38,032 nucleotides of DNA from a virus. Under the pieces are notes generated by a model that was not told where the DNA came from, did no database searches, and was given only the letters and a program-made list of their open reading frames with translations. Below, one piece after another: positions 14,885-22,787 of the stretch; position 1 is the first letter of the stretch, and each line of letters starts with the position of its first letter. The DNA lies in the IMG/VR virus record IMGVR_UViG_3300037635_002107, positions 1 through 38,032 of that record; one strand, 5' to 3'. The position numbers were made by a program, and so were the translations under genes.

Positions 14885-15196
14885 ATGGCTTTCAGTATGA
14901 AAATGGGTAAGCTATCCATGGACAATACTCCTATATATCAAGTTGACACTGAAAAAGGTGTTATGGGTCAGGCATTAAATAATGGCTCTATATTGATAGA
15001 TAAATACCTAAGAGGTAAAGACAAGGAAGAAGTTATAAAGCATGAAAAAGTACATTTAGATCAAATGAGTAGAGGAGATTTAGATTACGACGATAAAAAC
15101 GTGTATTGGAAAGGTAAAAAGTATTCTAGATCAGCAATGAACGAAGGCGCAAAAAACCTACCTTGGGAAAAAGAAGCTTACAATAAAACAAAGTAG
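14885..15196 (+). CDS. Putative HExxH zinc metallopeptidase
   Basis: This 103-residue protein has a zincin motif, EEVIKHEKVHLDQM, with His53, Glu54 and His57. A possible third ligand lies in LPWEKEAY (Glu95 or Glu97) near the C-terminus. Before the motif is DNGSILIDKYL-type beta sequence, after it DLDYDDKNVYWKGKKY. I recall the same HEK.H...I/Q...DYD...YW arrangement in Bacteroidota phage proteins. No secretion signal is visible, so it would act in the cytoplasm or virion. A processing protease for virion proteins or a lysis enzyme is possible, and the substrate is unknown. It lies 3 bases before the holin-like gene. Confidence 0.65.
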   Translation: MAFSMKMGKLSMDNTPIYQVDTEKGVMGQALNNGSILIDKYLRGKDKEEVIKHEKVHLDQMSRGDLDYDDKNVYWKGKKYSRSAMNEGAKNLPWEKEAYNKTK

Positions 15197-15199
15197 TAT

Positions 15200-15598
15200 A
15201 TGAAAAAAATATTTCAATGGCTATCTGGTAGCGTAATTAAAGATGTGGGTAATGTTATAGACAAGTTAACTACTACAGACGAAGAAAGACTAGCTGCAAA
15301 ACAAAAAATACAAGAACTTTTAGAGCAAGCTGATAAAGAAGCTCAGGCTCAAGTAACTGATCGTTGGAAAGCTGATATGGCTAGTGATAGTTTTTTATCT
15401 AAAAATATACGCCCATTAGTTCTAATATATTTAACTATTATTTTCACTATACTATCTTTTTTCGATGGTAATATCGGTGGATTTAAAGTTTCTGAGCAAT
15501 ACATACCTATATTCCAGTCTTTATTAATAACAGTATACGGTGCTTACTTTGTAGGAAGGACTTGGGAAAAGTCTAAACAATCAGGTAATAATAAATAG
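15200..15598 (+). CDS. 3TM-holin-like membrane protein
   Basis: This 132-residue protein has an amphipathic N-terminus (MKKIFQWLSGSVIKDVGNVI), a charged coiled-coil segment (EERLAAKQKIQELLEQADKE) and then DRWKADMASDSFLSKNIRPL. Two clear transmembrane spans follow, LVLIYLTIIFTILSFF and IFQSLLITVYGAYFVG. The DRW..DM.SDS.LSKN.RP motif is typical of the 'holin of 3TMs, for gene-transfer release' family (from memory PF11351). It probably forms the membrane lesion that releases endolysin or permits lysis. No endolysin was recognised in the window. Confidence 0.72.
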   Translation: MKKIFQWLSGSVIKDVGNVIDKLTTTDEERLAAKQKIQELLEQADKEAQAQVTDRWKADMASDSFLSKNIRPLVLIYLTIIFTILSFFDGNIGGFKVSEQYIPIFQSLLITVYGAYFVGRTWEKSKQSGNNK

Positions 15599-15609
15599 TA
15601 ATAAATAAA

Positions 15610-15882
15610 ATGTCTAAAACAATTAAATTAAATCAAATGGAAAACAAAATCACAGAAGAAGAGTTAAAAAACTTACAAGAGTCACAAGCAAAAATGAACC
15701 AAGCTTTATCGCAAGTTGGTTTAGTTGAAGTGCAAAAACATTCTTTATTGCATTCAATTGCTGACTTAAACAGAGAGTTAGAAGCTACTAAGAAAACTTT
15801 AGAGGAAAAATACGGAAGTGTTAATATAAATCTAGAGGATGGTAGTTACGAAGAAATTAAAGCTGAAGAAGTAGAAGCTTAA
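15610..15882 (+). CDS. Small coiled-coil protein
   Basis: This 90-residue acidic protein is dominated by a predicted coiled coil (ITEEELKNLQESQAKMNQAL, then ADLNRELEATKKTLEEKYG), ending in an acidic tail. From memory similar proteins are common upstream of the terminase in marine podoviruses. It may be a structural adaptor. An alternative start at Met10 (15637) would give 81 residues. The coiled coil lies downstream of both, so the start does not affect interpretation. Confidence 0.6.
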   Translation: MSKTIKLNQMENKITEEELKNLQESQAKMNQALSQVGLVEVQKHSLLHSIADLNRELEATKKTLEEKYGSVNINLEDGSYEEIKAEEVEA

Positions 15883-15884
15883 TT

Positions 15885-16112
15885 ATGTCATCTATTATAA
15901 GAAAAATTAGTATAGGTTCTGACTATAAAAACGATGCAATGCACTATGCGTTGGGTCAATCTGTATACGGTGGTCACGAAATATCACATATAATACACGA
16001 TGAATCTAACAATTCTTATAGTATACACATAAAAAAGGACAACGAGGTATTGCCATGGAAGAAGTTTAACTCTAACATGGCTATATCTGTTGAATATGAT
16101 TTAAAATACTAA
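15885..16112 (+). CDS. Conserved hypothetical phage protein
   Basis: This 75-residue protein reads MSSIIRKISIGSDYKNDAMH, then YALGQSVYGGHEISHIIHDE, YSIHIKKDNEVLPWKKFN and MAISVEYDLKY. I recall the SDYKNDAMHY..GQ.VYGGH pattern from many marine phages but no function. A compact beta fold is likely. Its TAA overlaps the start of the tandem GroES-like gene (TAATG), so the two are probably co-translated and may act together. Confidence 0.65.
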   Translation: MSSIIRKISIGSDYKNDAMHYALGQSVYGGHEISHIIHDESNNSYSIHIKKDNEVLPWKKFNSNMAISVEYDLKY

Positions 16113-16717
16113 TGAGAAGTGTTTTTGACTTTATAGTTAAACCTATAGAAGGACGATATAAAAACGATATAAACGTAGGAGATAAAAAGCTTATTCTTAA
16201 TTCAAGTATAGATAATTTTAAGTTTATAAGCAAGCAGGCAGAAGTAGTTTCTGTACCGCTATCTCTAAAGACGTTAATACAACCTGGTGATATTGTTATA
16301 ATTCACCACAACGTATTTAGAAGATATTACAATCAAAAAGGAAAAGCTGTAGACAGCAGTAAACTTTTTAAAGAAAATCTTTATTTTTGCCAACCAGATC
16401 AAATATATTTATACAAAAAAAATGGTAAATGGAAACCTGTAGGTAACAGATGTTTCTTAATGCCAATAGAGAATAACGATAGTTTCTCAATGGATAAAGA
16501 ACGTAGAGGTGTTGGTATACTAAAAATTGGTAATAGCTCGTTAGAAGCGCTAGAAATAGCCGAAGGTGACTTAGTTGGATTTAAAAGCAATAGAGAGTTT
16601 GAATTCATAGTTGACGATCAGCGACTTTACTGTATGGAATCTAATGATATTTTATTAAAGTATGAATACAAAGGAGACGAAAAAGAATATAATCCTAGCT
16701 GGGCAAAAAGCAGTTGA
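16112..16717 (+). CDS. Tandem GroES-like (Cpn20-like) protein, putative
   Basis: This 201-residue protein can be read as two GroES-like units. Unit 1 has DFIVKPIEG, a loop, KQAEVVSVP, LIQPGDIVIIHHNVFRRY and QPDQIYLY. These follow the order of GroES (IVKR, mobile loop, GEVLAVG, VKVGDIVIFNDGYG, SDILAIV). Unit 2 has CFLMPIENN, GILKIGNSS, IAEGDLVGFKSNREFEFIVD, DQRLYCMESNDILLKYE, again the order of the GroES C-terminal half. The canonical hydrophobic triplet of the mobile loop is not obvious in unit 2. From memory similar marine phage proteins exist. I infer a divergent double co-chaperonin. An unrelated beta-barrel protein is the main alternative. Confidence 0.6.
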   Translation: MRSVFDFIVKPIEGRYKNDINVGDKKLILNSSIDNFKFISKQAEVVSVPLSLKTLIQPGDIVIIHHNVFRRYYNQKGKAVDSSKLFKENLYFCQPDQIYLYKKNGKWKPVGNRCFLMPIENNDSFSMDKERRGVGILKIGNSSLEALEIAEGDLVGFKSNREFEFIVDDQRLYCMESNDILLKYEYKGDEKEYNPSWAKSS

Positions 16718-16937
16718 GGAATTGATTCAAGTAGCTAAAGAAAAAATAGTTGACTCAGATGATGATATATCTGCTGACAGATTAAAAAATGCTGCAGCTA
16801 CAAAAAAGCTAGCTATTTTTGATGCTTTTGAAATACTTAATAGAATAGAAGAAGAAGAAAGACTTTTGGAAGATAAACCAAAAGAAGTTAAACAAGAAAA
16901 ATCTTTTAAAGGTTTTGCTGAAGGTAGATCTAAATAA
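16662..16937 (+). CDS. Candidate small terminase-like protein
   Basis: This 91-residue helical, acidic protein contains NIILAGQKAVEELIQVAKEK, then DDDISADRLKNAAATKKLAI and FDAFEILNRIEEEERLL, ending in a Lys-rich tail. It directly precedes terL, with TAATG overlap, and the first 56 bases overlap the 201-residue gene. No other ATG exists in frame. From memory a similar protein often sits here in marine phages. The position and helical ADRLK/FDAFEIL content suggest the small terminase or a packaging factor, but no helix-turn-helix was demonstrated. Confidence 0.6.
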   Translation: MNTKETKKNIILAGQKAVEELIQVAKEKIVDSDDDISADRLKNAAATKKLAIFDAFEILNRIEEEERLLEDKPKEVKQEKSFKGFAEGRSK

Positions 16938-19162
16938 TGTACGAGCAAACATTAATACGTACTGTTAAAGATCATATAAAACCAACAGTACTAAAAAGAA
17001 ATAACAGATATAAAAAGTGGGAAAAAGGCTATAACCCTGAGTATGATATAGTTATAATAAGTGGTGATGGAACTATAGGTGAAATTGTAGAGATTCAAAA
17101 CTTAAAAATAGCTTTACCGCTTGTACCTAAAAGCGTTTATAAATGCGCTAAGGATGCTAAGGATCAAGTTTGGACTAGATTAGAATACCCAAAAGAATTA
17201 TCAAAAATTAAAAGCGTTTTTGATTGGGAAAAATATCCAACTGATTTCAAAGAAAAGTGGTATGAATATATAGACAAAGAGTTTGAAAAAAGAGAAAAAG
17301 GATTTTGGTTTTATAACAACGGTACTCCTACTTATATTACTGGTACTCACTACATGTACTTGCAGTGGTCCAAGATTGATGTTGGGGCAGCAGATTATAG
17401 GGAATCAAACAGAATATTCTTCCTATTCTGGGAAGCTTGCAAAGCAGACAACCGCTGTTATGGAATGTCGTATCTCAAGAACAGACGTTCAGGATTTTCA
17501 TTCATGGCGTCAGGGGAGACAGTTAATATGGCAACAATATCAACGGACTCACGGTTTGGGATATTGTCCAAATCTGGTGCCGATGCGAAAAAGATGTTCA
17601 CAGATAAGGTTGTACCAATTTCGAGTAACTATCCGTTCTTTTTCAAACCCATACAAGACGGTATGGACAGACCAAAAACGGAGCTCGCCTATAGGGTACC
17701 CGCGTCAAGGCTCACCAGACGTAAACTTAACGAAGGTGAAACGCAGGAGGAACTAGAAGGATTAGATACAACTATTGACTGGAAGAATACAGGAGATAAC
17801 TCTTATGATGGTGAAAAATTAAAACTATTAGTACACGATGAAAGTGGTAAATGGGAAAAGCCAGATAATATATTAAATAACTGGAGGGTTACAAAAACCT
17901 GTTTACGTTTAGGTAGCAAGATAGTTGGTAAGTGTATGATGGGATCAACATCCAATGCTTTAGAAAAAGGTGGTGGAAATTTTAAAAAACTTTATTATGC
18001 ATCAGATGTCACAAACAGAAACCGCAATGGGCAAACTAGCTCAGGACTATATTCTTTGTTCATACCTATGGAATGGAACTACGAAGGATTCATTGATTCT
18101 TTTGGATTACCTGTATTCGATAACCCAAAAAAAGAAACTAGAGACCCTAACGGCGATCTAATAACTCACGGAGTTATAGAGCATTGGGAAAATGAAGTAG
18201 AAGGTTTAAAAAACGATCAAGACGGATTAAACGAATATTATAGACAATTTCCAAGAACAGAGAAACACGCTTTTAGAGATGAAGCTAAATTATCTTTGTT
18301 TAATTTAACTAAAATATACGAGCAAATAGATCATAACGAGGAGTTTGCTAATACTAAAACAGTTACTAGAGGAAGTTTTCAATGGGAGAACGGTGTTAAA
18401 GATACTAGAGTTATATTTACACCAAACAAAGACGGTAGATTTTTAGTTAGCTGGGTTCCACCTACAAATCTTCAAAACCGTGTGATAGTAAAGAATGGGG
18501 TTAGGTTTGCAGGTAATGAACACATAGGAGCTTTTGGATGTGACAGTTATGATATTTCTGGCACTGTTGACAATAGAGGTTCTAAAGGAGCTTTGCACGG
18601 TTTAACTAAATTCAGTATGGAAGATGCTCCAGCTAATATGTTCTTTTTAGAGTATATAGCCAGACCACAGACTGCTGAAATGTTTTTTGAAGATGTGTTA
18701 ATGGCCTGTGTTTTTTATGGCATGCCAATACTAGCAGAAAACAATAAACCAAGGTTGTTATACTATTTTAAAAGAAGAGGTTATAGAGGTTTTTCTATAA
18801 ATAGACCAGATAAAGTATTTGCTAAATTATCAACTACTGAAAAAGAAATAGGTGGTATACCAAACTCTAGTGAAGATATCAAGCAAGCTCACGCAGCTGC
18901 AATTGAATCTTATATAAATGATTATGTTGGCGCAACAGAAAGAGGTTATGGAAATATGTTTTTTCAAAAAACTTTAGAAGAGTGGGCTAAGTTTGATATT
19001 AATAATAGAACAAAGTTCGATGCAACTATAAGTTCTGGATTAGCTATAATGGCTTGTAATAAAAATAAGTATACACCAGTATACAAGCAAAATAAAAAAC
19101 CTGTTAACGTTTCTTTTGGTAGATACGATAATAATGGATTTACTTCAAAAATAATACGATAA
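16937..19162 (+). CDS. terL: Terminase large subunit (packaging ATPase-nuclease)
   Basis: This 741-residue TerL drives ATP-dependent DNA packaging and cuts the concatemer. The N-terminal ATPase domain has a deviant Walker A loop, KNRRSGFS (residues 181-188), and a Walker B KLLVHDESGKW with Asp301-Glu302. The C-terminal nuclease domain starts near GAFGCDSYDISGTVD with Asp536 as a candidate metal ligand, followed by GSKGALHGL and the FLEYIARPQTAEMFFEDV segment typical of RNase H-like terminase nucleases. The adenine-contacting and coupling regions could not be assigned. Bases 17341-17760 have unusual composition (separate entry). The protein reads through without interruption. It lies immediately before the portal gene. 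Confidence 0.93.
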   Translation: MYEQTLIRTVKDHIKPTVLKRNNRYKKWEKGYNPEYDIVIISGDGTIGEIVEIQNLKIALPLVPKSVYKCAKDAKDQVWTRLEYPKELSKIKSVFDWEKYPTDFKEKWYEYIDKEFEKREKGFWFYNNGTPTYITGTHYMYLQWSKIDVGAADYRESNRIFFLFWEACKADNRCYGMSYLKNRRSGFSFMASGETVNMATISTDSRFGILSKSGADAKKMFTDKVVPISSNYPFFFKPIQDGMDRPKTELAYRVPASRLTRRKLNEGETQEELEGLDTTIDWKNTGDNSYDGEKLKLLVHDESGKWEKPDNILNNWRVTKTCLRLGSKIVGKCMMGSTSNALEKGGGNFKKLYYASDVTNRNRNGQTSSGLYSLFIPMEWNYEGFIDSFGLPVFDNPKKETRDPNGDLITHGVIEHWENEVEGLKNDQDGLNEYYRQFPRTEKHAFRDEAKLSLFNLTKIYEQIDHNEEFANTKTVTRGSFQWENGVKDTRVIFTPNKDGRFLVSWVPPTNLQNRVIVKNGVRFAGNEHIGAFGCDSYDISGTVDNRGSKGALHGLTKFSMEDAPANMFFLEYIARPQTAEMFFEDVLMACVFYGMPILAENNKPRLLYYFKRRGYRGFSINRPDKVFAKLSTTEKEIGGIPNSSEDIKQAHAAAIESYINDYVGATERGYGNMFFQKTLEEWAKFDINNRTKFDATISSGLAIMACNKNKYTPVYKQNKKPVNVSFGRYDNNGFTSKIIR
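17341..17760 (+). other. GC-shifted patch inside terL
   Basis: By hand count 188 of 420 bases (45%) are G or C, against 17/60 at 17281-17340, 18/60 at 17761-17820 and 17/60 at 17821-17880. Codons CTC, CCC, CGG, GGG, ACG, TCG, GCC and GCG appear here but hardly in the rest of terL. The patch covers about residues 135-275, including the Walker A loop. The encoded protein continues smoothly across both edges. Confidence 0.8.
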
Positions 19163-21580
19163 ATGATTTACAAAAACGTAAATAGTACATTCCCAAGTCA
19201 GGTTGTATCTGACGCAGAGAAACAAAGCTTGGACTACGGATATGAAGTTGGGAGAGCTATAGAGAACGAATGGTTCCGTGGAGACAGAGGTGTTGGTGCT
19301 GGTGGTAGATTTGGTAATAACTGGCAAAACTTTCATAGATTACGTCTTTACGCTAGAGGAGAACAGTCTGTTCAAAAATATAAAGATGAAATGTCTATTA
19401 ACGGTGATTTATCTTATTTAAACCTAGACTGGCAACCTGTTGCTGTTTTATCTAAGTTTGTTGATATTGTAGTTAATGGTATGACTGATAAAGGTTATAA
19501 AATAAAATCTTTCGCTACAGATCCATACGCTTTAAAACATAGAACTGATTATACTAAAGGCGTTATAAGAGATATGAATGCTAAGCCTTTATTAGAAGAT
19601 ATTAAAAATAAACTTGGTACTGATTTATTTTCAACTAATGATCCATCTAACCTACCTGAATCAAGAGAAGAGTTAGATCTTTTTATACAACTTAACTATA
19701 AGCAAGCTATAGAAATAGCTGAAGAAGAAGTAATAGATAATATATTAGAGTTTAATAGATACGAAGAGATTAAAAAGAGAGTTGCACAAGATTTAACTAT
19801 ACTAGGTATTGGTGCTACTAAAACAAACTTTAATTTATCTGAAGGTGTTACAGTTGACTATGTTGATCCAGCTAACTTAGTTTATTCTTATACTGAAGAT
19901 CCAAACTTTGATGACATATATTATGTTGGAGAAGTTAAAGGTATTTCGTTACAAGAATTAAAGAAAGAGTTTTCTGATTTAACAGATTCTGACTTAGAAG
20001 AAATACAAAAACAACCTGGAGACAATAATTATACTAGACAATACAATGGTCAAGATGATAATTATGATACTGTTCAGGTTTTATACTTTGAATATAAGAC
20101 TTACTCTAATCAAGTATTTAAAATAAAGAAAACAGATCAAGGCTTAGAAAAAGCACTTGAAAAACCAGATACGTTTAATCCGCCAGAAAGTGATAACTTT
20201 GAAAGAGTTTCAAGATCAATAGAAGTTTTATATAGTGGTGCTAAGATTTTAGGTAGTAACAAAATGCTTAAATGGGAACTAGCTGAAAATATGACTAGAC
20301 CATATAGCGATCAAACTAAAGTTGAAATGAATTACTCAATTTCAGCACCTAGAATGTATAAAGGTAAAATAGATAGTATTGTAAGTAAATGTATTGGCTT
20401 TGCTGATATGATTCAAATAACTCACTTAAAAATACAACAAGTACTTTCTAAAATGGTACCTGATGGTGTTTTTGTTGATGTTGATGGTTTGGCTGAAGTT
20501 GACTTAGGTAACGGTACTAATTACAATCCACAAGAAGCTTTGAATATGTACTTCCAGACTGGTAGTATTATAGGTAGATCTTTAACTCAAGATGGTGATC
20601 CAAACAGAGGTAAAGTACCTATTCAAGAATTAAACTCTTCTTCTGGTATAAACAAGATACAAGCGCTTACTCAAACTTATCAGTATTATTTACAAATGAT
20701 AAGAGACGTAACAGGTTTAAATGAAGCTAGAGATGGTAGTATGCCAGCTAAAGATTCTCTTGTAGGTTTACAAAAACTAGCAGCAGCTAATTCTAACGTG
20801 GCTACAAAACACGTATTACAGTCGTTAATGTATATAACAGTTAGAACATGTGAAAATATAAGCTTGAGAGTAGCGGATATGTTAAGTTTTCCGCTTACTA
20901 AAAATGCTTTGATGAATTCTATAAACTCTGTAAATGTAGCAACTCTTGAAGAAATAGATAAACTTAATATGCATGAGTTTGGTATATTCTTAGAGTTAGA
21001 ACCTGAAGAAGAAGAAAAAGCTAACTTAGAGAAAAATATCCAAATAGCTTTACAAACTCAAAGTATAAACTTAAGCGATGCTATTGATATTAGACAGATT
21101 AGAAATTTAAAACTAGCTAATCAGTTTTTAAAGAATAGACAAAAATTAAAAAGAGAGCAAGAGCAACAAGCACAACAAGCTAATATTCAAGCACAAGCGC
21201 AAGCAAATGCTGAGTCAGCTGAAAAAGCAGCTATGGCTGAAATGCAAAAACAACAAGCTTTAGCTCAAACTGAACTACAAATAGAACAAGGTAAGTCTCA
21301 GTTTAAAATACAGCAAATGCAGCAAGAGGCTGAAATTAAAAAGCAGTTAATGGCTGAAGAGTTTAATTACAAAATGCAATTAGCTCAAGTACATGCAAAT
21401 GCTGAATCGAAAAAAGAAAAAGAAATTGAAGACAGAAAAGACGAAAGAACTAGAATACAAGCTACTCAACAGTCTGAACTGATAAGTCAAAGACAAAACG
21501 ATTCATTACCAAAAGACTTTGAGTCCGCAGGTATGGATAACCTAGGAGGTTTCGGCTTAGAGCAGTTTGATCCTAGGTAA
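19163..21580 (+). CDS. Portal protein
   Basis: This 805-residue protein starts at the base after the terL stop, the expected place for the portal. It has a long N-terminal region with DRGVGAGGRFGNNWQNFHRL, LYARGEQSVQKY and YLNLDWQPVAVLSKFVDIVV. A core with DPANLVYSYTEDPNFDDIYY follows, then a wing/stem-type section (MIRDVTGLNEARDGSMPAKD, SLVGLQKLAAANSN). The last 150 residues (from about 650) form a Gln/Ala/Glu-rich coiled coil. Similar portals with LNEARDGS-type stems occur in marine and crAss-like podoviruses. It forms the dodecameric DNA gate of the capsid. The Q-rich tail is long and may reach into the capsid. Confidence 0.85.
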   Translation: MIYKNVNSTFPSQVVSDAEKQSLDYGYEVGRAIENEWFRGDRGVGAGGRFGNNWQNFHRLRLYARGEQSVQKYKDEMSINGDLSYLNLDWQPVAVLSKFVDIVVNGMTDKGYKIKSFATDPYALKHRTDYTKGVIRDMNAKPLLEDIKNKLGTDLFSTNDPSNLPESREELDLFIQLNYKQAIEIAEEEVIDNILEFNRYEEIKKRVAQDLTILGIGATKTNFNLSEGVTVDYVDPANLVYSYTEDPNFDDIYYVGEVKGISLQELKKEFSDLTDSDLEEIQKQPGDNNYTRQYNGQDDNYDTVQVLYFEYKTYSNQVFKIKKTDQGLEKALEKPDTFNPPESDNFERVSRSIEVLYSGAKILGSNKMLKWELAENMTRPYSDQTKVEMNYSISAPRMYKGKIDSIVSKCIGFADMIQITHLKIQQVLSKMVPDGVFVDVDGLAEVDLGNGTNYNPQEALNMYFQTGSIIGRSLTQDGDPNRGKVPIQELNSSSGINKIQALTQTYQYYLQMIRDVTGLNEARDGSMPAKDSLVGLQKLAAANSNVATKHVLQSLMYITVRTCENISLRVADMLSFPLTKNALMNSINSVNVATLEEIDKLNMHEFGIFLELEPEEEEKANLEKNIQIALQTQSINLSDAIDIRQIRNLKLANQFLKNRQKLKREQEQQAQQANIQAQAQANAESAEKAAMAEMQKQQALAQTELQIEQGKSQFKIQQMQQEAEIKKQLMAEEFNYKMQLAQVHANAESKKEKEIEDRKDERTRIQATQQSELISQRQNDSLPKDFESAGMDNLGGFGLEQFDPR

Positions 21581-21584
21581 AAGT

Positions 21585-21611
21585 TTATTAACTATTTAAT
21601 TATATTATATT
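21585..21611 (+). promoter_or_regulatory. A/T leader shared with the 24330 gene
   Basis: The leader before the ATG at 21612 (ttaactatttaattatatta and on) closely matches the one before the ATG at 24330 (AACTATT, then TATTATATT directly before the start). Both genes begin virion transcripts or follow hairpins. This may be a late-gene promoter or ribosome-loading element, but no known consensus was matched. Confidence 0.35.
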
Positions 21612-22775
21612 ATGTCAGAAGTAAAACAAGAGGGTGATTTCAAAATGAAATCAAAACCAAAACCAAAACGACCTAAAAATTTAGGTAAAAAAAATGAAGT
21701 AACAAAAGTAGATTTGTCTAAGCCTTTAGAAGAAAGTCAAGGCGAAGTTATACCAGATGTTACAAAAGTAGAGATCAAAGAACCAGTTGCTGAAGAGACT
21801 ACTAAAGAAGCTGTTGAAGAGGTTGTAGAAGAAGTTGAACAAAATGATTCTGTTATTGAAGAAATAACTGAAGAAGAAATAGTAGAGGTTACTAAAGCTG
21901 TAGAACAAGAAGTTGCTGAAGCTATTAGAGATGAAAAGGTTTTAGGTAAACAATTACCAGAGAACATCGAAAAATTAGTTTCATTCATGGAAGAAACAGG
22001 TGGTACAATTGACGATTATGTTAGATTAAACACTGATTATTCTACTGTTGATGAAAAAACATTACTAAGAGAGTATTATAAAAAATCAAAACCTTATTTA
22101 GATAAAGATGATTTAGACTTGATTATGGAAGATAATTTCAAGTATGATGAAGATTTAGATGAGGAAAAAGATATTCGCAGGAAAAAACTTGCGTATAAAG
22201 AAGAAGTTGCTAAAGCCAAAAGCTTTTTAGAAGAAACCAAGAGTAAATATTACGACGAAATCAAGTTGAGACCCGGCGTAACTCAGGAACAACAAAAAGC
22301 AAATGACTTTTTCAACAGATTCAAGGAGGATCAAAAGGCTGCAGAAAAAAAGCATAACGATTTCTTACAACGAACTAAAAATTTACTTAACAATGATTTC
22401 AAAGGTTTTGACTTCAAAGTTGGTGAGAAAAAATTTAGATACGGAGTAAAAAATGTTAACGAGGTTGCTGAAGCACAATCTGATATTTCAAACTTTATAG
22501 GGAAGTTCCTAGATAAAGAAGGTAATATATCAGACGCTAGAGGTTATCACAAAGCTCTGTACGCTGCTAGGAACGCTGATACTATAGCACAACATTTTTA
22601 TGAGCAAGGTAAAGCTGACGCTGTAAAAAACGTTGTAGCAAAATCTAAAAACATTAAAACAGACCCAAGACAAACGTCTAGTGGTAGTGTTTTTGTTAAT
22701 GGATTAAAAGTTAAGTCGATTAGTGGAGCAGATTCCTCAAAACTAAAAATTAAAAAAAGAACTTTTAACAATTAA
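21612..22775 (+). CDS. Putative scaffold or head maturation protein
   Basis: This 387-residue protein sits between portal and major capsid gene, where scaffolds normally lie. The first 30 residues are Lys/Pro-rich, residues 35-105 are strongly acidic (EEVVEEVEQ, EEITEEEIVEV), followed by VSFMEETGGTIDDYVRLNTD and a charged helical region (ARNADTIAQHFYEQGKADAV near the C-terminus). No protease motif was seen. The DYV.LN...D...LL.EYYK pattern is, from memory, typical of scaffold-like proteins of marine podoviruses. It probably guides capsid assembly. The basic C-terminus (LKIKKRTFNN) could be the capsid-binding end. Confidence 0.7.
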   Translation: MSEVKQEGDFKMKSKPKPKRPKNLGKKNEVTKVDLSKPLEESQGEVIPDVTKVEIKEPVAEETTKEAVEEVVEEVEQNDSVIEEITEEEIVEVTKAVEQEVAEAIRDEKVLGKQLPENIEKLVSFMEETGGTIDDYVRLNTDYSTVDEKTLLREYYKKSKPYLDKDDLDLIMEDNFKYDEDLDEEKDIRRKKLAYKEEVAKAKSFLEETKSKYYDEIKLRPGVTQEQQKANDFFNRFKEDQKAAEKKHNDFLQRTKNLLNNDFKGFDFKVGEKKFRYGVKNVNEVAEAQSDISNFIGKFLDKEGNISDARGYHKALYAARNADTIAQHFYEQGKADAVKNVVAKSKNIKTDPRQTSSGSVFVNGLKVKSISGADSSKLKIKKRTFNN

Positions 22776-22787
22776 AAATTTAAAATT

